DNA of 64,000 nucleotides from Nocardioides xinjiangensis (lineage in GTDB: Bacteria; Actinomycetota; Actinomycetes; Propionibacteriales; Nocardioidaceae), in contig NZ_JAFMSY010000001.1 in NCBI RefSeq assembly GCF_017916455.1, positions 1,595,977-1,659,976 of the forward strand. The letters run 5' to 3'. Under the pieces are notes generated by a model that was not told the origin of the DNA, did no database searches, and saw nothing but the letters and a program-made list of their open reading frames with translations. This document shows, piece after piece, positions 1 through 7,818 of this stretch. Both the position numbers and the translations under genes were made by a program. Within the stretch, counting starts at the first letter, position 1; the number at the start of each line of letters is the position of its first letter.

Positions 1-270
1 CCGCTGCAGGTCGACGATGCGGCGGGCACCGACCTCCATGCCCTCCGTGGACGCCTCGGTGAGGTCGGCGCCGGAGCAGAAGACCTTGGCCGAGCTCTCG
101 ATCAGCACCACGCGCACGTCGTCGTCGGCCGCGGCACGCTCGAGGTGGGCGAGCAGCCCGGTCACGAGCCGGCGGCTCAGCGCGTTGCGGTTGGCCGGGC
201 TGTCGAGGGTGATCGTCGCGACGGCGTCCGCCACCGCGTAGCGGACCAGCTCGGAGGGGGCGTCGGTCAT
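1..270 (-). CDS. Enoyl-CoA hydratase/isomerase family protein, N-terminal 90 residues (runs off the window)
   Basis: This is the 5' part of a crotonase-fold gene whose 3' end lies outside the window. The visible 90 residues start MTDAPSELVRYAVADAVATI and contain the family hallmarks: the substrate-binding PANRNALS stretch near residue 30 and the oxyanion-hole region FCSGADLTE near residue 70. Members hydrate or isomerise acyl-CoA thioesters in the cytoplasm, usually in fatty-acid or amino-acid breakdown. The gene diverges from the molybdopterin oxidoreductase gene, with 73 bases between the chosen starts. The exact substrate cannot be told from this part. Confidence 0.85.
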   Translation of the reverse strand, partial: MTDAPSELVRYAVADAVATITLDSPANRNALSRRLVTGLLAHLERAAADDDVRVVLIESSAKVFCSGADLTEASTEGMEVGARRIVDLQR

Positions 271-309
271 GGCGGCCATCCTGCCGCACCGCGGCGGCAC
301 GCCCGCGAC

Positions 310-336
310 CCATCTCCCGCGCCCGCCGCTCCGAAC
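310..336 (+). promoter_or_regulatory. SigK-type promoter for the molybdopterin oxidoreductase gene
   Basis: The sequence reads CCATCT, 15 bases, CCGAAC. As I recall, the mycobacterial SigK consensus is CCATCC-N14/15-CCGAAT. The -10 element ends 7 bases before the ATG at 344, so transcription would start at or next to the start codon and the mRNA would be leaderless. A second, even closer match precedes the fasciclin gene, and sigK itself lies 2.4 kb downstream. Confidence 0.7.
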
Positions 337-343
337 ACCGCGC

Positions 344-1885
344 ATGGACACCCCCGACGCGCGGTCCCGGTCACGCACGCTCCGCCACGCGGCGTACGGC
401 GTGCTGGCCACCCTCGTGGGCCTCGCCGCCGCGCACCTCGTGGCCGCGGTGACCGTGCCCGCCGCCTCGCCGGTGCTCGCGGTCGGGTCGACGGTCATCG
501 ACCTCACCCCGACGCCGCTCAAGGAGTGGGCGATCCGGCAGTTCGGCACCGCCGACAAGCTGGTGCTCGTCGGCTCGGTGACGCTCGTCGTGCTGGTCCT
601 CGCCGCGCTCGCCGGCGTCGTCGCCGCGCGCCTGGAGACCGCGGGGCTGCTCCTGCTCGTGGGCCTCGCCGGCGTCGCCGGCGTGCTCGCCGTCCTGCGG
701 CCCGGCTCCGGGCCGCTGGACCTCGTACCCGCCCTGGTCGCCGCGGCCGTCGGCGCCACGTCCCTGTGGTGGCTGCACCGTGTGGACGACCGGGGCGCTG
801 GGGAGCCGTCGCCCGGGGTCGACGGTCCGAGTCGGCGCGGGGTCGTGCTGGCGTCCGGCGGCCTCGCCGCGGCCGCGGTGGCCATGGGGGCGCTCGGCCG
901 GTGGGTGACGTCGTACCGCCTCGGCGGCACCGACGTCGCGCTGCCGGCCGCCACCGACCCCGCGTCGTCCTTCCCCACCGGCCTCGAGGAGCGGTACGCC
1001 GGCATCACGCCGCTGCGCACCCCCACCGCGGAGTTCTACCGGGTCGACACCCGGCTCACCGTGCCGGCCGTCGACGTCGACTCGTGGACCCTCACCGTCG
1101 ACGGCGACGTCGAGCGCGAGGTCACCCTCACCTTCGACGACCTCGCCGGCATGCGCACGATCGAGCGCGACATCACCCTCACCTGCGTCTCCAACGAGGT
1201 CGGCGGGCCGTACGTCGGCGGCGCGCGCTGGCTCGGCGTACCGCTCGCCGACGTGCTGGACCGGGCCGGCATCGGCGCCACGGGGGCCGATCAGGTGCTG
1301 TCCACCGACGTGGACGGGATGACGATCTCGACGCCGCTCGCCGTGGCCCTCGACGGCCGCGACGCGATGATCGCGATCGGGATGAACGGCGGGCCCCTGC
1401 CCCGCGAGCACGGGTTCCCGGCGCGGATGGTGGTGCCCGGCCTCTACGGCTTCGTCAGCGCGTGCAAGTGGATCAGCCGGATGACGCTCACGACGTACGA
1501 GGCCGAGCAGGCGTACTGGACCGAGCGGGACTGGGCGACCGACGCCCCGATCAAGATCTCCAGCCGGATCGACACGCCGAAGCCGCTGTCGAGGACCGCG
1601 GCCGGGAAGGTCGTCATCGGCGGGATCGCCTGGGCGCAGGGCGTGGGCATCGACACGGTCGAGGTGCGTGTCGACGGCGAGGCCTGGCGGCCCGCGCGGC
1701 TCGGCCCGCAGGTGAACGACGACTACTGGCGGCAGTGGTACCTCGAGTGGGACGCCGAGCCCGGCCAGCACTTCATCGCCTGCCGGGCGACCAACAAGGA
1801 CGGCGACGTGCAGTCGGACGTGCGGATGACGCCGTTCCCCGAGGGGTCGAGCGGCCTGCAGGAGATCTCCGTCTCCATCACCTGA
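344..1885 (+). CDS. Membrane-anchored molybdopterin-dependent oxidoreductase (sulfite oxidase/YedY type)
   Basis: The protein has 513 residues. The N-terminal part holds several hydrophobic segments (about residues 15-40, 70-100 and 105-125, and one near 170-190). A soluble part follows that is typical of the oxidoreductase molybdopterin-binding fold: the LTCVSNEVGG motif (its Cys is the expected molybdenum ligand), then GMNGGPLPREHGFPARMVVPG and a C-terminal Mo-co dimerisation domain. The ATG at 344 is preferred over the ATG at 269: it sits 7 bases after a SigK-like -10 box and avoids overlap with the divergent hydratase gene. Such proteins probably handle redox chemistry outside the membrane; the substrate is unknown. 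The SigK-like promoter ties it to the fasciclin lipoprotein and sigK/rskA. Confidence 0.85.
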   Translation: MDTPDARSRSRTLRHAAYGVLATLVGLAAAHLVAAVTVPAASPVLAVGSTVIDLTPTPLKEWAIRQFGTADKLVLVGSVTLVVLVLAALAGVVAARLETAGLLLLVGLAGVAGVLAVLRPGSGPLDLVPALVAAAVGATSLWWLHRVDDRGAGEPSPGVDGPSRRGVVLASGGLAAAAVAMGALGRWVTSYRLGGTDVALPAATDPASSFPTGLEERYAGITPLRTPTAEFYRVDTRLTVPAVDVDSWTLTVDGDVEREVTLTFDDLAGMRTIERDITLTCVSNEVGGPYVGGARWLGVPLADVLDRAGIGATGADQVLSTDVDGMTISTPLAVALDGRDAMIAIGMNGGPLPREHGFPARMVVPGLYGFVSACKWISRMTLTTYEAEQAYWTERDWATDAPIKISSRIDTPKPLSRTAAGKVVIGGIAWAQGVGIDTVEVRVDGEAWRPARLGPQVNDDYWRQWYLEWDAEPGQHFIACRATNKDGDVQSDVRMTPFPEGSSGLQEISVSIT

Positions 1886-1949
1886 CCGGCTTCCCGCATG
1901 AACCTGCACGTGCCGTCGAGCTTCTCGTCGAGATTTCCGAGGAATCGAC

Positions 1950-1976
1950 CCATCCGCCGACCGACCGGCGCCGAAC
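1950..1976 (+). promoter_or_regulatory. SigK-type promoter for the fasciclin lipoprotein gene
   Basis: CCATCC, a 15-base spacer, then CCGAAC: the -35 is identical to the mycobacterial SigK consensus as I recall it, and the -10 differs in one base. It lies 58 bases before the fasciclin start codon, leaving room for a short leader. In mycobacteria the fasciclin proteins MPT70 and MPT83 are the best known SigK targets, so promoter and gene content agree. Confidence 0.78.
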
Positions 1977-2034
1977 ACCTCCCGACAGCAGGCCCCCACG
2001 GCCTACCGATCCCCCCGACCGAAAGGCACACGCC

Positions 2035-2703
2035 ATGAACACGCTCCGCACCCGCACCCTGGGCATCGCCGCCCTCGCGCTGACCGCCTCCATGAGCCTG
2101 GCTGCCTGCAGCAGCGAGGAGGACGCCTCGTCCGCCACCGACACGACCAGCTCCGAGACGTCCGAGACCACGGAGTCCGAGACCCCGACGGAGTCGGAGT
2201 CGCCGATGGAGTCCGAGGAGCCGATGGCCGCCGACGCGCCGTTCGGTCCCGGCTGCGCCGGTGTCCCCACCTCCGGCGAGGGCTCGGTCGAGGGGATGGC
2301 CGACGACCCGGTCGCCACCGCCGCGTCCAACAACCCCCTCCTCAAGACGCTGGTCGCCGCCGTGACCGAGGCCGGTCTGGTCGACACCCTGAACTCGGCG
2401 GAGAACCTCACCGTCTTCGCGCCGACCGACGACGCGTTCGCCCAGATCCCGAAGAAGGACCTCAAGGCGCTGCTGGCCGACAAGGAGGCGCTGACCACCG
2501 TCCTGACGCACCACGTCGTGGGCGAGCGCCTCAGCCCCGAGGACGTCGCGGGCGAGCACGAGACGCTCGCCGGCGACATGATCACCGTCGAGGGCTCCGG
2601 TGAGGACTTCACCGCCGAGGGCGCCGCGGTGGTCTGCGGCAACGTGCAGACCGCCAACGCCACCGTGTACGTCATCGACTCGGTGATGATGCCGCAGATG
2701 TGA
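2035..2703 (+). CDS. Fasciclin-domain lipoprotein (MPT83/MPT70-like)
   Basis: This 222-residue secreted lipoprotein has a signal peptide ending in the lipobox SLAAC (Cys at about residue 24). An acidic Ser/Thr/Glu linker (about 25-65) follows, then one fasciclin (FAS1) domain from about 75 to the end, with the motifs NLTVFAPTDDAF and VLTHHVVG. FAS1 domains mediate adhesion or protein contacts at the cell surface. In mycobacteria the close relatives MPT70 and MPT83 are controlled by SigK and RskA. Here the gene lies directly upstream of sigK-rskA and has its own SigK-like promoter. The start has no strong ribosome site, but the leader peptide fits it well. Confidence 0.93.
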   Translation: MNTLRTRTLGIAALALTASMSLAACSSEEDASSATDTTSSETSETTESETPTESESPMESEEPMAADAPFGPGCAGVPTSGEGSVEGMADDPVATAASNNPLLKTLVAAVTEAGLVDTLNSAENLTVFAPTDDAFAQIPKKDLKALLADKEALTTVLTHHVVGERLSPEDVAGEHETLAGDMITVEGSGEDFTAEGAAVVCGNVQTANATVYVIDSVMMPQM

Positions 2704-2728
2704 GCGTGCACCGGCGAGCACTGCGAGG

Positions 2729-3343
2729 ATGACTGACGTGGACCACGTGAGGCCCGTACCGGACGGGACGCCCCAGGGCGTCCCGTCCGCGGGCGACGCC
2801 GCCCGGCTCGCCGACCTGCTGCACCGCGCAGGACTCGGCGACGAAGCCGCCTTCGCCGAGTTCTACGACGCCACCTCGGCGCGGGCGTACGGCCTCGCGC
2901 TGCGGGTGGTGCGCAACCCGGCGCACGCCGAGGAGGTCGCCCAGGAGGCCTACCTCGACGCGTGGCGCTCCAGCACCAGGTACGACCGCTCGAAGGGCAG
3001 CGCCGCCGGGTGGCTGCTCACGATCGTCCACCGCAAGGCGGTCGACCGGGTCCGGTCGGTGGAGGCGGCGACCGCGCGCGACGAGACCTGGAACCGCGAG
3101 ACCGCCCCCACCGAGCACGACCAGACCGCCGAGGAGGCACACGCCTCGCTGGACGCCGCGCGCGTCCGCAGCGCGGTCGCCACCCTGACCGACGTCCAGC
3201 GCCGGGCCGTCGAGCTCACCTACTTCGGCGGCTACACCCACACCGAGGTGGCCACCCTGCTCGACGTCCCGTTGGGCACGGCGAAGACACGAATACGCGA
3301 CGGACTGATCCGCCTGCGAGACCTGATGGGAGTTGCGTCATGA
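2729..3343 (+). CDS. sigK: ECF RNA polymerase sigma factor SigK
   Basis: A 204-residue ECF sigma factor. Region 2 is visible around RVVRNPAHAEEVAQEAYLDA (the -10-recognition helix), followed by a short linker and region 4 with the helix-turn-helix GGYTHTEVATLLDVPLGTAK near the C-terminus. It directs RNA polymerase to promoters of the CCATCC...CCGAAC type, and two such sequences occur just upstream in this window. The stop overlaps the rskA start (ATGA), so sigma factor and anti-sigma factor are translationally coupled. The GCGAGG directly against the ATG at 2729 suggests that GTG 2738 may be the true start. Confidence 0.9.
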   Translation: MTDVDHVRPVPDGTPQGVPSAGDAARLADLLHRAGLGDEAAFAEFYDATSARAYGLALRVVRNPAHAEEVAQEAYLDAWRSSTRYDRSKGSAAGWLLTIVHRKAVDRVRSVEAATARDETWNRETAPTEHDQTAEEAHASLDAARVRSAVATLTDVQRRAVELTYFGGYTHTEVATLLDVPLGTAKTRIRDGLIRLRDLMGVAS

Positions 3344-4071
3344 GCGAGCGCATGAGTGACCTGCACAAGCTCACGGGCGCCTACGCCCTGGACGCCCTCG
3401 ACGACCTCGAGCGCGCCCGGTTCGAGCAGCACCTGGCCGGGTGCGACGACTGCCGTGCCGAGGTCGCCGAGCTGCGGGAGACCGCGGCCCTGCTCGCCGG
3501 CTCCGTCGCCACGCCGGCGCCCGCGTCGCTGCGCGACTCCGTGCTGGCCGGCATCTCCCAGGTGCGGCCCCTGCCGCCCGAGGTGCCGGAGCAGGCACCC
3601 GGCTCGACGCACCGGGGCCGGCGATGGATGCCCTTTCTGGTCGCGGCGGCGCTCGCGCTCGTTCTCGGCGTCGGCGCGGCGCTGACCCGCCCCTGGGTGG
3701 GCGACGACGCTCCGCGGCTCACCGTCGCCGAGCAGGTGCTGCAGGCTCCCGACGCCCAGGAGGTCTCCGTCGACCTCGGGGAGGCCGGGCGCGCGACCGT
3801 CGTGCGGTCGAGGTCGGAGGACCGTGCGGTCATCGTCACCGAGGACATGGTGGCGGCGCCCGACGGCAAGGACTACGAGCTCTGGCTGCAGACTCCCGAC
3901 GAGGAGATGGTCCCGGCCGGCCTGATGCCCGACGACCCCGACCAGACCGTCGTCCTCGACGGGTCCGCCGCCGAGGCGATCGCGGTCGGCATCACCGTCG
4001 AGCCGGACGGCGGCTCCGAGCAGCCGACCAGCGACCCGATCGCGCTGTTCGACCTCACCGAGGGCGTCTGA
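3340..4071 (+). CDS. rskA: Anti-sigma-K factor RskA
   Basis: This 243-residue single-pass membrane protein has a cytoplasmic anti-sigma domain (residues 1-80) containing the zinc-finger motif HLAGCDDC (His31, Cys35, Cys38). A transmembrane segment spans about residues 97-115, and the extracytoplasmic RskA-family domain runs from about 125 to the end, with KDYELWLQTP and DLTEGV. It holds SigK inactive at the membrane; in mycobacteria regulated proteolysis of RskA frees SigK. It overlaps sigK by four bases and is probably the last gene of the SigK cluster. Confidence 0.92.
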   Translation: MSERMSDLHKLTGAYALDALDDLERARFEQHLAGCDDCRAEVAELRETAALLAGSVATPAPASLRDSVLAGISQVRPLPPEVPEQAPGSTHRGRRWMPFLVAAALALVLGVGAALTRPWVGDDAPRLTVAEQVLQAPDAQEVSVDLGEAGRATVVRSRSEDRAVIVTEDMVAAPDGKDYELWLQTPDEEMVPAGLMPDDPDQTVVLDGSAAEAIAVGITVEPDGGSEQPTSDPIALFDLTEGV

Positions 4072-4129
4072 CCGGCACGCGCCGGGGGCAGCCTGTCGGT
4101 GGGGACCGACCGCGGGTGACAATGCGCGG

Positions 4130-4681
4130 GTGGCTGGGGAGGGCGGCCTCGACCGGGCGGTCGAGGCCCTGCGGGACGGGGACGAGGCGGCTTTCCGCCT
4201 GGTCTACCGCCACGTGCAGCCCCCGCTGCTGCGCTACCTGACCGTCCTGGTCGGCCCGGACGACGCGGAGGACGTCGCCAGCGAGGCGTGGGCGCAGGCG
4301 GTCCGCGACCTCGACCGCTTCCGCGGCGACATCGACGGGTTCCGCGGCTGGATGACCACGATCGGCCGCCACCGGGCGCTCGACCACCTGCGCCACGGCC
4401 GCCGCCGACCGGTGTCCGAGCGCCGCGTCGACGAGCTGGTCGACCTGCCCGACGTCACCGACGTGGAGGGCGACACCCTCGCGCGGGTGGGGTCGGAGGT
4501 GGCGCTGGAGCTCATCCGCTCGCTGCCGCGGGACCAGGCCGAGGCGATCATGCTGCGCACCGTGCTCGGCTTCGACGCGCCCACCGCTGCACGCATCCTG
4601 GGGAAGCGACCGGGCGCCGTGCGTGCGGCGTCGCACCGAGGCCTGAAGCAGCTGGCGAAGAAGATGGCGCCGGAGGCGTAA
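4130..4681 (+). CDS. ECF-type RNA polymerase sigma factor, second in the window
   Basis: The 183-residue protein has sigma-70 region 2 (DDAEDVASEAWAQAVRDLDR, about residues 43-62) and region 4 (PTAARILGKRPGAVRAASHR near the end). It begins with GTG. It is clearly different from SigK and is followed after 34 bases by a membrane protein that could be its regulator. There is no zinc-finger anti-sigma gene beside it. The target promoters are unknown; no obvious repeated ECF promoter outside the SigK type was seen nearby. Confidence 0.85.
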   Translation: MAGEGGLDRAVEALRDGDEAAFRLVYRHVQPPLLRYLTVLVGPDDAEDVASEAWAQAVRDLDRFRGDIDGFRGWMTTIGRHRALDHLRHGRRRPVSERRVDELVDLPDVTDVEGDTLARVGSEVALELIRSLPRDQAEAIMLRTVLGFDAPTAARILGKRPGAVRAASHRGLKQLAKKMAPEA

Positions 4682-4715
4682 CACCCGTGATGACCGAGAC
4701 GCTGGAAGGAGTGAG

Positions 4716-5768
4716 ATGACCACTCCCGACCCTCGCCTGTCCCGCCGCGAGGCCGAGCGCCTGCTCGACGCCCCGGAGGAGCACGGCGGCGCCCTCGGGG
4801 CGGCTCTCGGCGCCGCGCGCGGCCCGGGCACCCCGCGGGAGCTCGCGGGCGAGGAGGCCGCCCTCGGCGCCTTCCGCGCGGCGCGAGCGACCCCCTCGGC
4901 CGCCGCTCCGGCCGCTGCTCCGGCCGCACCGGCCCCGCGCCGGCGGGCAGCCTCGCGCGCGGTCGTCGCCACCGGGGCCGTCGTCGCCCTCGTCTCGGGA
5001 GGCCTGGCGCTGGCGGACGTCGCCGACGTCCCGCTGCTGCCGGGGCCGTTCGAGCGCACGTCGGAGTCGGCCTCGGAGCCCCCCTCCCGCTCGACGTCCG
5101 GCTCGGCGTCGGGCTCGACGCCGGGCTCGACCTCGGGCTCGACGTCGGGCTCGACGACCGGCTCGACCTCAGGGCCCGGCGACGGGACGAGCGAGCCCTC
5201 GACCGGTGGCCCGACGAGCGGGTCGTCCTCACCGGGCACCTCCGACGGCTCGTCCAGCCCGACCCGGCCGGGATCGCCCAGCGGCTCCGACCCCGGCTCC
5301 CCCTCGTCGCCGTCCTCCCCCACGGCGTCCTCCCCGACCTCGCCCGCACCCACCTCGTCCACGCCGTCCTCGCCCACCTCGCCCTCCCCGGCACCCGACC
5401 TGCGCGGGCTCTGCCGCGCCTACCAGGCCAGCCAGCGCGGCGGCGCCCCCCTCGACAGCGCCGCGTTCCGGACGCTCGCGGCCGCGGCCGGAGGCGCCGG
5501 GCGGGTCGCCGACTACTGCGTCGCCCTGATCGGCGAGCCGGACCGCGACAAGCCCGGCAAGCCCGGCAAGCCCGAGCCCGATCCGGACAGGACCGGTCAG
5601 TCCGGCAAGCAGACCCCGTCCGGCCAGCAGACCCCGTCCGGTCAGCAGACGCCGTCCGGCCAGCAGGGCCCGTCCGGCCAGCAGGCCCCGTCCGGCCAGC
5701 AAAGCCAGCAGAGCGAGCCCGGCCAGCCCGCTCACGTGGGACAGCCCGCCCGGGACGGCGACCTCTAG
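4716..5768 (+). CDS. Repeat-rich membrane protein, putative partner of the preceding ECF sigma factor
   Basis: Not assigned to a named family. The 350 residues divide clearly. A charged cytoplasmic part (1-80) comes first, then one membrane segment (about 82-100). A long Ser/Thr/Pro/Gly linker with GSTSGS-type repeats (about 115-225) follows, then a small conserved-looking module with two cysteines (LCRAYQASQRGGAPLDS ... VADYC, about 228-267) and a tail of GQQTPS/GQQAPS repeats. A good GGAG site precedes the start. Position behind a sigma gene and type II topology suggest an anti-sigma or signal-sensing role, but the usual HxxxCxxC motif is absent. The function is inference only. Confidence 0.75.
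   Translation: MTTPDPRLSRREAERLLDAPEEHGGALGAALGAARGPGTPRELAGEEAALGAFRAARATPSAAAPAAAPAAPAPRRRAASRAVVATGAVVALVSGGLALADVADVPLLPGPFERTSESASEPPSRSTSGSASGSTPGSTSGSTSGSTTGSTSGPGDGTSEPSTGGPTSGSSSPGTSDGSSSPTRPGSPSGSDPGSPSSPSSPTASSPTSPAPTSSTPSSPTSPSPAPDLRGLCRAYQASQRGGAPLDSAAFRTLAAAAGGAGRVADYCVALIGEPDRDKPGKPGKPEPDPDRTGQSGKQTPSGQQTPSGQQTPSGQQGPSGQQAPSGQQSQQSEPGQPAHVGQPARDGDL
5090..5175 (+). repeat. Short tandem codon repeats in the membrane-protein linker
   Basis: Repeats of the type GGCTCGAC(G/C)(T/A)C encode Gly-Ser-Thr/Ser runs. A second set of about 15-base units (CCGTCCGGCCAGCAG) at roughly 5616-5702 encodes the GQQxPS tail. Both are in frame and probably vary in length between strains. Confidence 0.7.
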
Positions 5769-5823
5769 ACGTCGGGCCATCCGGACGTCACGTCATCCGG
5801 GCGGCGCGGTCGTCGGTGTGTCG

Positions 5824-5829
5824 TAGGTT
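5824..5829 (+). promoter_or_regulatory. -10 box TAGGTT for a leaderless AraC-family mRNA
   Basis: TAGGTT lies 6 bases before the ATG at 5836, the spacing expected when transcription begins at the start codon. No ribosome-binding site is present. This supports the chosen start. Confidence 0.55.
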
Positions 5830-5835
5830 CGTCCC

Positions 5836-6303
5836 ATGGGGCGGTCGCTGTCGCAGCAGGAGGACACCAACCGCCGCATGCTGCGCGCCCGCGACGAGAT
5901 GGACCGGCGCTACGCCGAGCCCCTCGACGTACCGACGCTCGCTGCGATCGCCCACCTCTCCGCGTCGCAGTTCGGCCGGGTGTTCAAGGACGTCTACGGC
6001 GAGACGCCGCACCGCTACCTGCAGCGTCGCCGTGTCGAGCGGGCCATGACCCTGCTGCGGCAGACCGACCGTCCCGTCACCGAGGTGGCCTGGGACGTCG
6101 GCTTCGCCAGCCTCGGCACGTTCAGCCGCACGTTCAGCAACATCGTCGGCTGCTCACCCACCGAGTTCCGCGCCCAGCACGCGCCCGTCGCGGTGCCGTC
6201 GTGCTTCATCGCCGCGTGGACCCGGCCGCGCGAGCACCCCGCGCCCACGGCGCCGCCCCGGACAGCGGTTTCGGAGAAGCGGGAGGAGGTCGACGCTGGC
6301 TAG
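5836..6303 (+). CDS. AraC-family transcriptional regulator
   Basis: The 155-residue protein is made up mainly of the two-helix-turn-helix AraC DNA-binding domain (about residues 15-115), with LDVPTLAAIAHLSASQFGRV as the first HTH and VTEVAWDVGFASLGTFSRTF as the second. There is no effector-binding domain, only a short C-terminal tail. It ends 10 bases before a VOC (glyoxalase-like) gene; AraC/VOC pairs of this type are common in actinobacteria. The regulator probably controls that gene or the following ones. Confidence 0.9.
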   Translation: MGRSLSQQEDTNRRMLRARDEMDRRYAEPLDVPTLAAIAHLSASQFGRVFKDVYGETPHRYLQRRRVERAMTLLRQTDRPVTEVAWDVGFASLGTFSRTFSNIVGCSPTEFRAQHAPVAVPSCFIAAWTRPREHPAPTAPPRTAVSEKREEVDAG

Positions 6304-6306
6304 CGT
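6301..6306 (+). promoter_or_regulatory. -10 box TAGCGT for the VOC gene
   Basis: TAGCGT ends 7 bases before the ATG at 6314 and overlaps the AraC stop codon. It suggests that the VOC gene also has its own leaderless transcript. Confidence 0.45.
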
Positions 6307-6313
6307 CCTCGTC

Positions 6314-6778
6314 ATGACCACCAACCACATCACCAGCCTCCACCTCCGCAGCGTCCCGGTCCTCGACCAGGACGAGGCGCTCGACTTCTACACCACCCAC
6401 CTGGGCTTCGAGGTCCGCGACGACATCGACCTCGGCTTCATGCGCTGGCTCACCGTCGGCGTGCCCGGCCAGGACACCGCGCTCCTCCTCGAGCTCGTCG
6501 GCGGGCCGCAGCACGACGAGTCCACGGCGAAGCAGGTGCGCGAGCTGGTCACCAAGGGTGCGCTGGGCGGGCTGTTCCTCATCAGCGACGACGTGCAGGC
6601 GACGTACGCCGCGCTGCGCGACGCCGGTGTCGAGATCACCCAGGAGCCGGTCGAGCAGCCCTACGGCACCGACTTCGGCATCCGCGACCCCTTCGGCAAC
6701 CACGTCCGCATCAACCAGCCGAGCGGCGCGGCGGCGGGCGAGGTGCAGGACGCCTACGACGCGGCGGGGGCCAGGTGA
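6314..6778 (+). CDS. VOC-family (glyoxalase/bleomycin-resistance fold) protein
   Basis: This 154-residue protein shows a complete vicinal-oxygen-chelate fold: first beta-alpha-beta half with DQDEALDFYTTHLGFEV, second half with AALRDAGVEITQEP and the ending FGIRDPFGNHVRINQ. Such proteins bind a metal or small ligand and include isomerases, dioxygenases and antibiotic-binding proteins. The substrate cannot be read from sequence. The following cupin gene starts inside its stop codon (GTGA), so the two are translationally coupled. Confidence 0.88.
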   Translation: MTTNHITSLHLRSVPVLDQDEALDFYTTHLGFEVRDDIDLGFMRWLTVGVPGQDTALLLELVGGPQHDESTAKQVRELVTKGALGGLFLISDDVQATYAALRDAGVEITQEPVEQPYGTDFGIRDPFGNHVRINQPSGAAAGEVQDAYDAAGAR

Positions 6779-7254
6779 GCTACCCGCCGCCGATCTACCA
6801 CGGCGACTCCGGGGAGGTCTCCGCCCGCGTGACGCCGGCGGACGTCGAGCCGGCGGTCGTCTATCCCAACGGCAACAAGGTGTTCTACCTCGCGCAGGGC
6901 ACCGAGACCGCGGGGACGTTCGGGCTCTACCGCTGGGAGTTCGCCGGTCCGGCCAGCGGTCCAGGAGCCCACTTCCACCGGACGATCACCGAGTCGTTCT
7001 ACGTCCTCGAGGGCACCGTGACCATCTTCGACGGCAGGGACTGGGTGAAGTGCCGCGCCGGCGACTTCGCCCACGTCCCCGCCGGGGGGATCCACGGGTT
7101 CCGCAACGAGGACGGGGCCGCCACGATGCTCCTGCACTTCGCCCCGGGCGCGCCGCGTGAGGCCTACTTCGAGGGGCTCGCGGCGGGCATGGGCAACCTC
7201 GACGGCGACGCCTACGACCGCTTCATGCGCGAGCACGACAACACCTGGGTGTGA
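6775..7254 (+). CDS. Cupin-domain protein
   Basis: The 159 residues form one cupin barrel. Motif 1 is GPGAHFHRTITESFYVLEG (His, His and Glu metal ligands visible) and motif 2 is AGDFAHVPAGGIHGFRN. It is probably a metal-dependent small-molecule enzyme or binding protein. It overlaps the VOC gene at its start and the methyltransferase gene at its end, so the three form one unit downstream of the AraC regulator. Confidence 0.87.
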   Translation: MSYPPPIYHGDSGEVSARVTPADVEPAVVYPNGNKVFYLAQGTETAGTFGLYRWEFAGPASGPGAHFHRTITESFYVLEGTVTIFDGRDWVKCRAGDFAHVPAGGIHGFRNEDGAATMLLHFAPGAPREAYFEGLAAGMGNLDGDAYDRFMREHDNTWV

Positions 7255-7811
7255 TGGCCGTGGACCCGGTGTCGGCTGCCTTCGACGCGACTCCGCGGCG
7301 GGACTTCCTCCCGCCCGGGTTGCGCGGGCGGGCGTCGTACGACGGCCCGCTGGAGATCGCGGCCGGGCAGACCAGCTCCCAGCCGCGCACCGTCGAGGAC
7401 ATGCTGCGGCTGCTCGACGTGCGGCCGGGGCAGCGGGTGCTCGACGTGGGCGCCGGGTCGGGCTGGACCACCGCGCTCCTCGCGCACCTCGTCGGGCCCA
7501 CCGGCTCCGTGCTGGGGCTGGAGCTCGAGGAGGAGCTGGTGGCCTTCGGCGGCGCGAACCTCGCGCGCGCCGACCGGCCGTGGGCGGCCATCCGGCCGGC
7601 GGCCCCGGGGATGCTCGGCGACCCCGCCGGCGCGCCGTACGACCGGATCCTCGTCTCGGCAATGGCCGACGAGCTGCCCGCCGCGCTGGTGGCGCAGCTC
7701 GCCGACGACGGCGTGCTGGTGGTTCCCGTGGCCGGCACGATGCTGCGGGTCGCGAACCCCGGCCCGGTCGTCACCGAGCACGGGCGCTACCGGTTCGTGC
7801 CGCTGCGCTGA
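7254..7811 (+). CDS. Protein-L-isoaspartate O-methyltransferase-like SAM-dependent methyltransferase
   Basis: The 185-residue protein (start ATG inside the cupin stop, TGATG) has the Rossmann SAM-binding motif VLDVGAGSGWTTALLAHLVG and the upstream signature TSSQPRTVEDMLRLL, which resembles the PCMT family. The family repairs isoaspartyl residues, but many actinobacterial members are divergent and may methylate other substrates. At 185 residues it is slightly shorter than the usual 210-220. It ends 7 bases from the convergent YjbR gene. Confidence 0.82.
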   Translation: MAVDPVSAAFDATPRRDFLPPGLRGRASYDGPLEIAAGQTSSQPRTVEDMLRLLDVRPGQRVLDVGAGSGWTTALLAHLVGPTGSVLGLELEEELVAFGGANLARADRPWAAIRPAAPGMLGDPAGAPYDRILVSAMADELPAALVAQLADDGVLVVPVAGTMLRVANPGPVVTEHGRYRFVPLR

Positions 7812-7818
7812 GCGCCGC

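Noticed and set aside
145..2703. 852-residue frame joining the molybdoenzyme region to the fasciclin lipoprotein
   Set aside because: The first two thirds are a shadow of the molybdopterin oxidoreductase gene; the lipoprotein has its own signal peptide at 2035.
5770..5820. Further copy of the 44-bp palindrome (CATCCGG and CGTCATCCGG motifs)
   Set aside because: Only the left end resembles the element; the right end ATGACGC at the fixed distance is missing.
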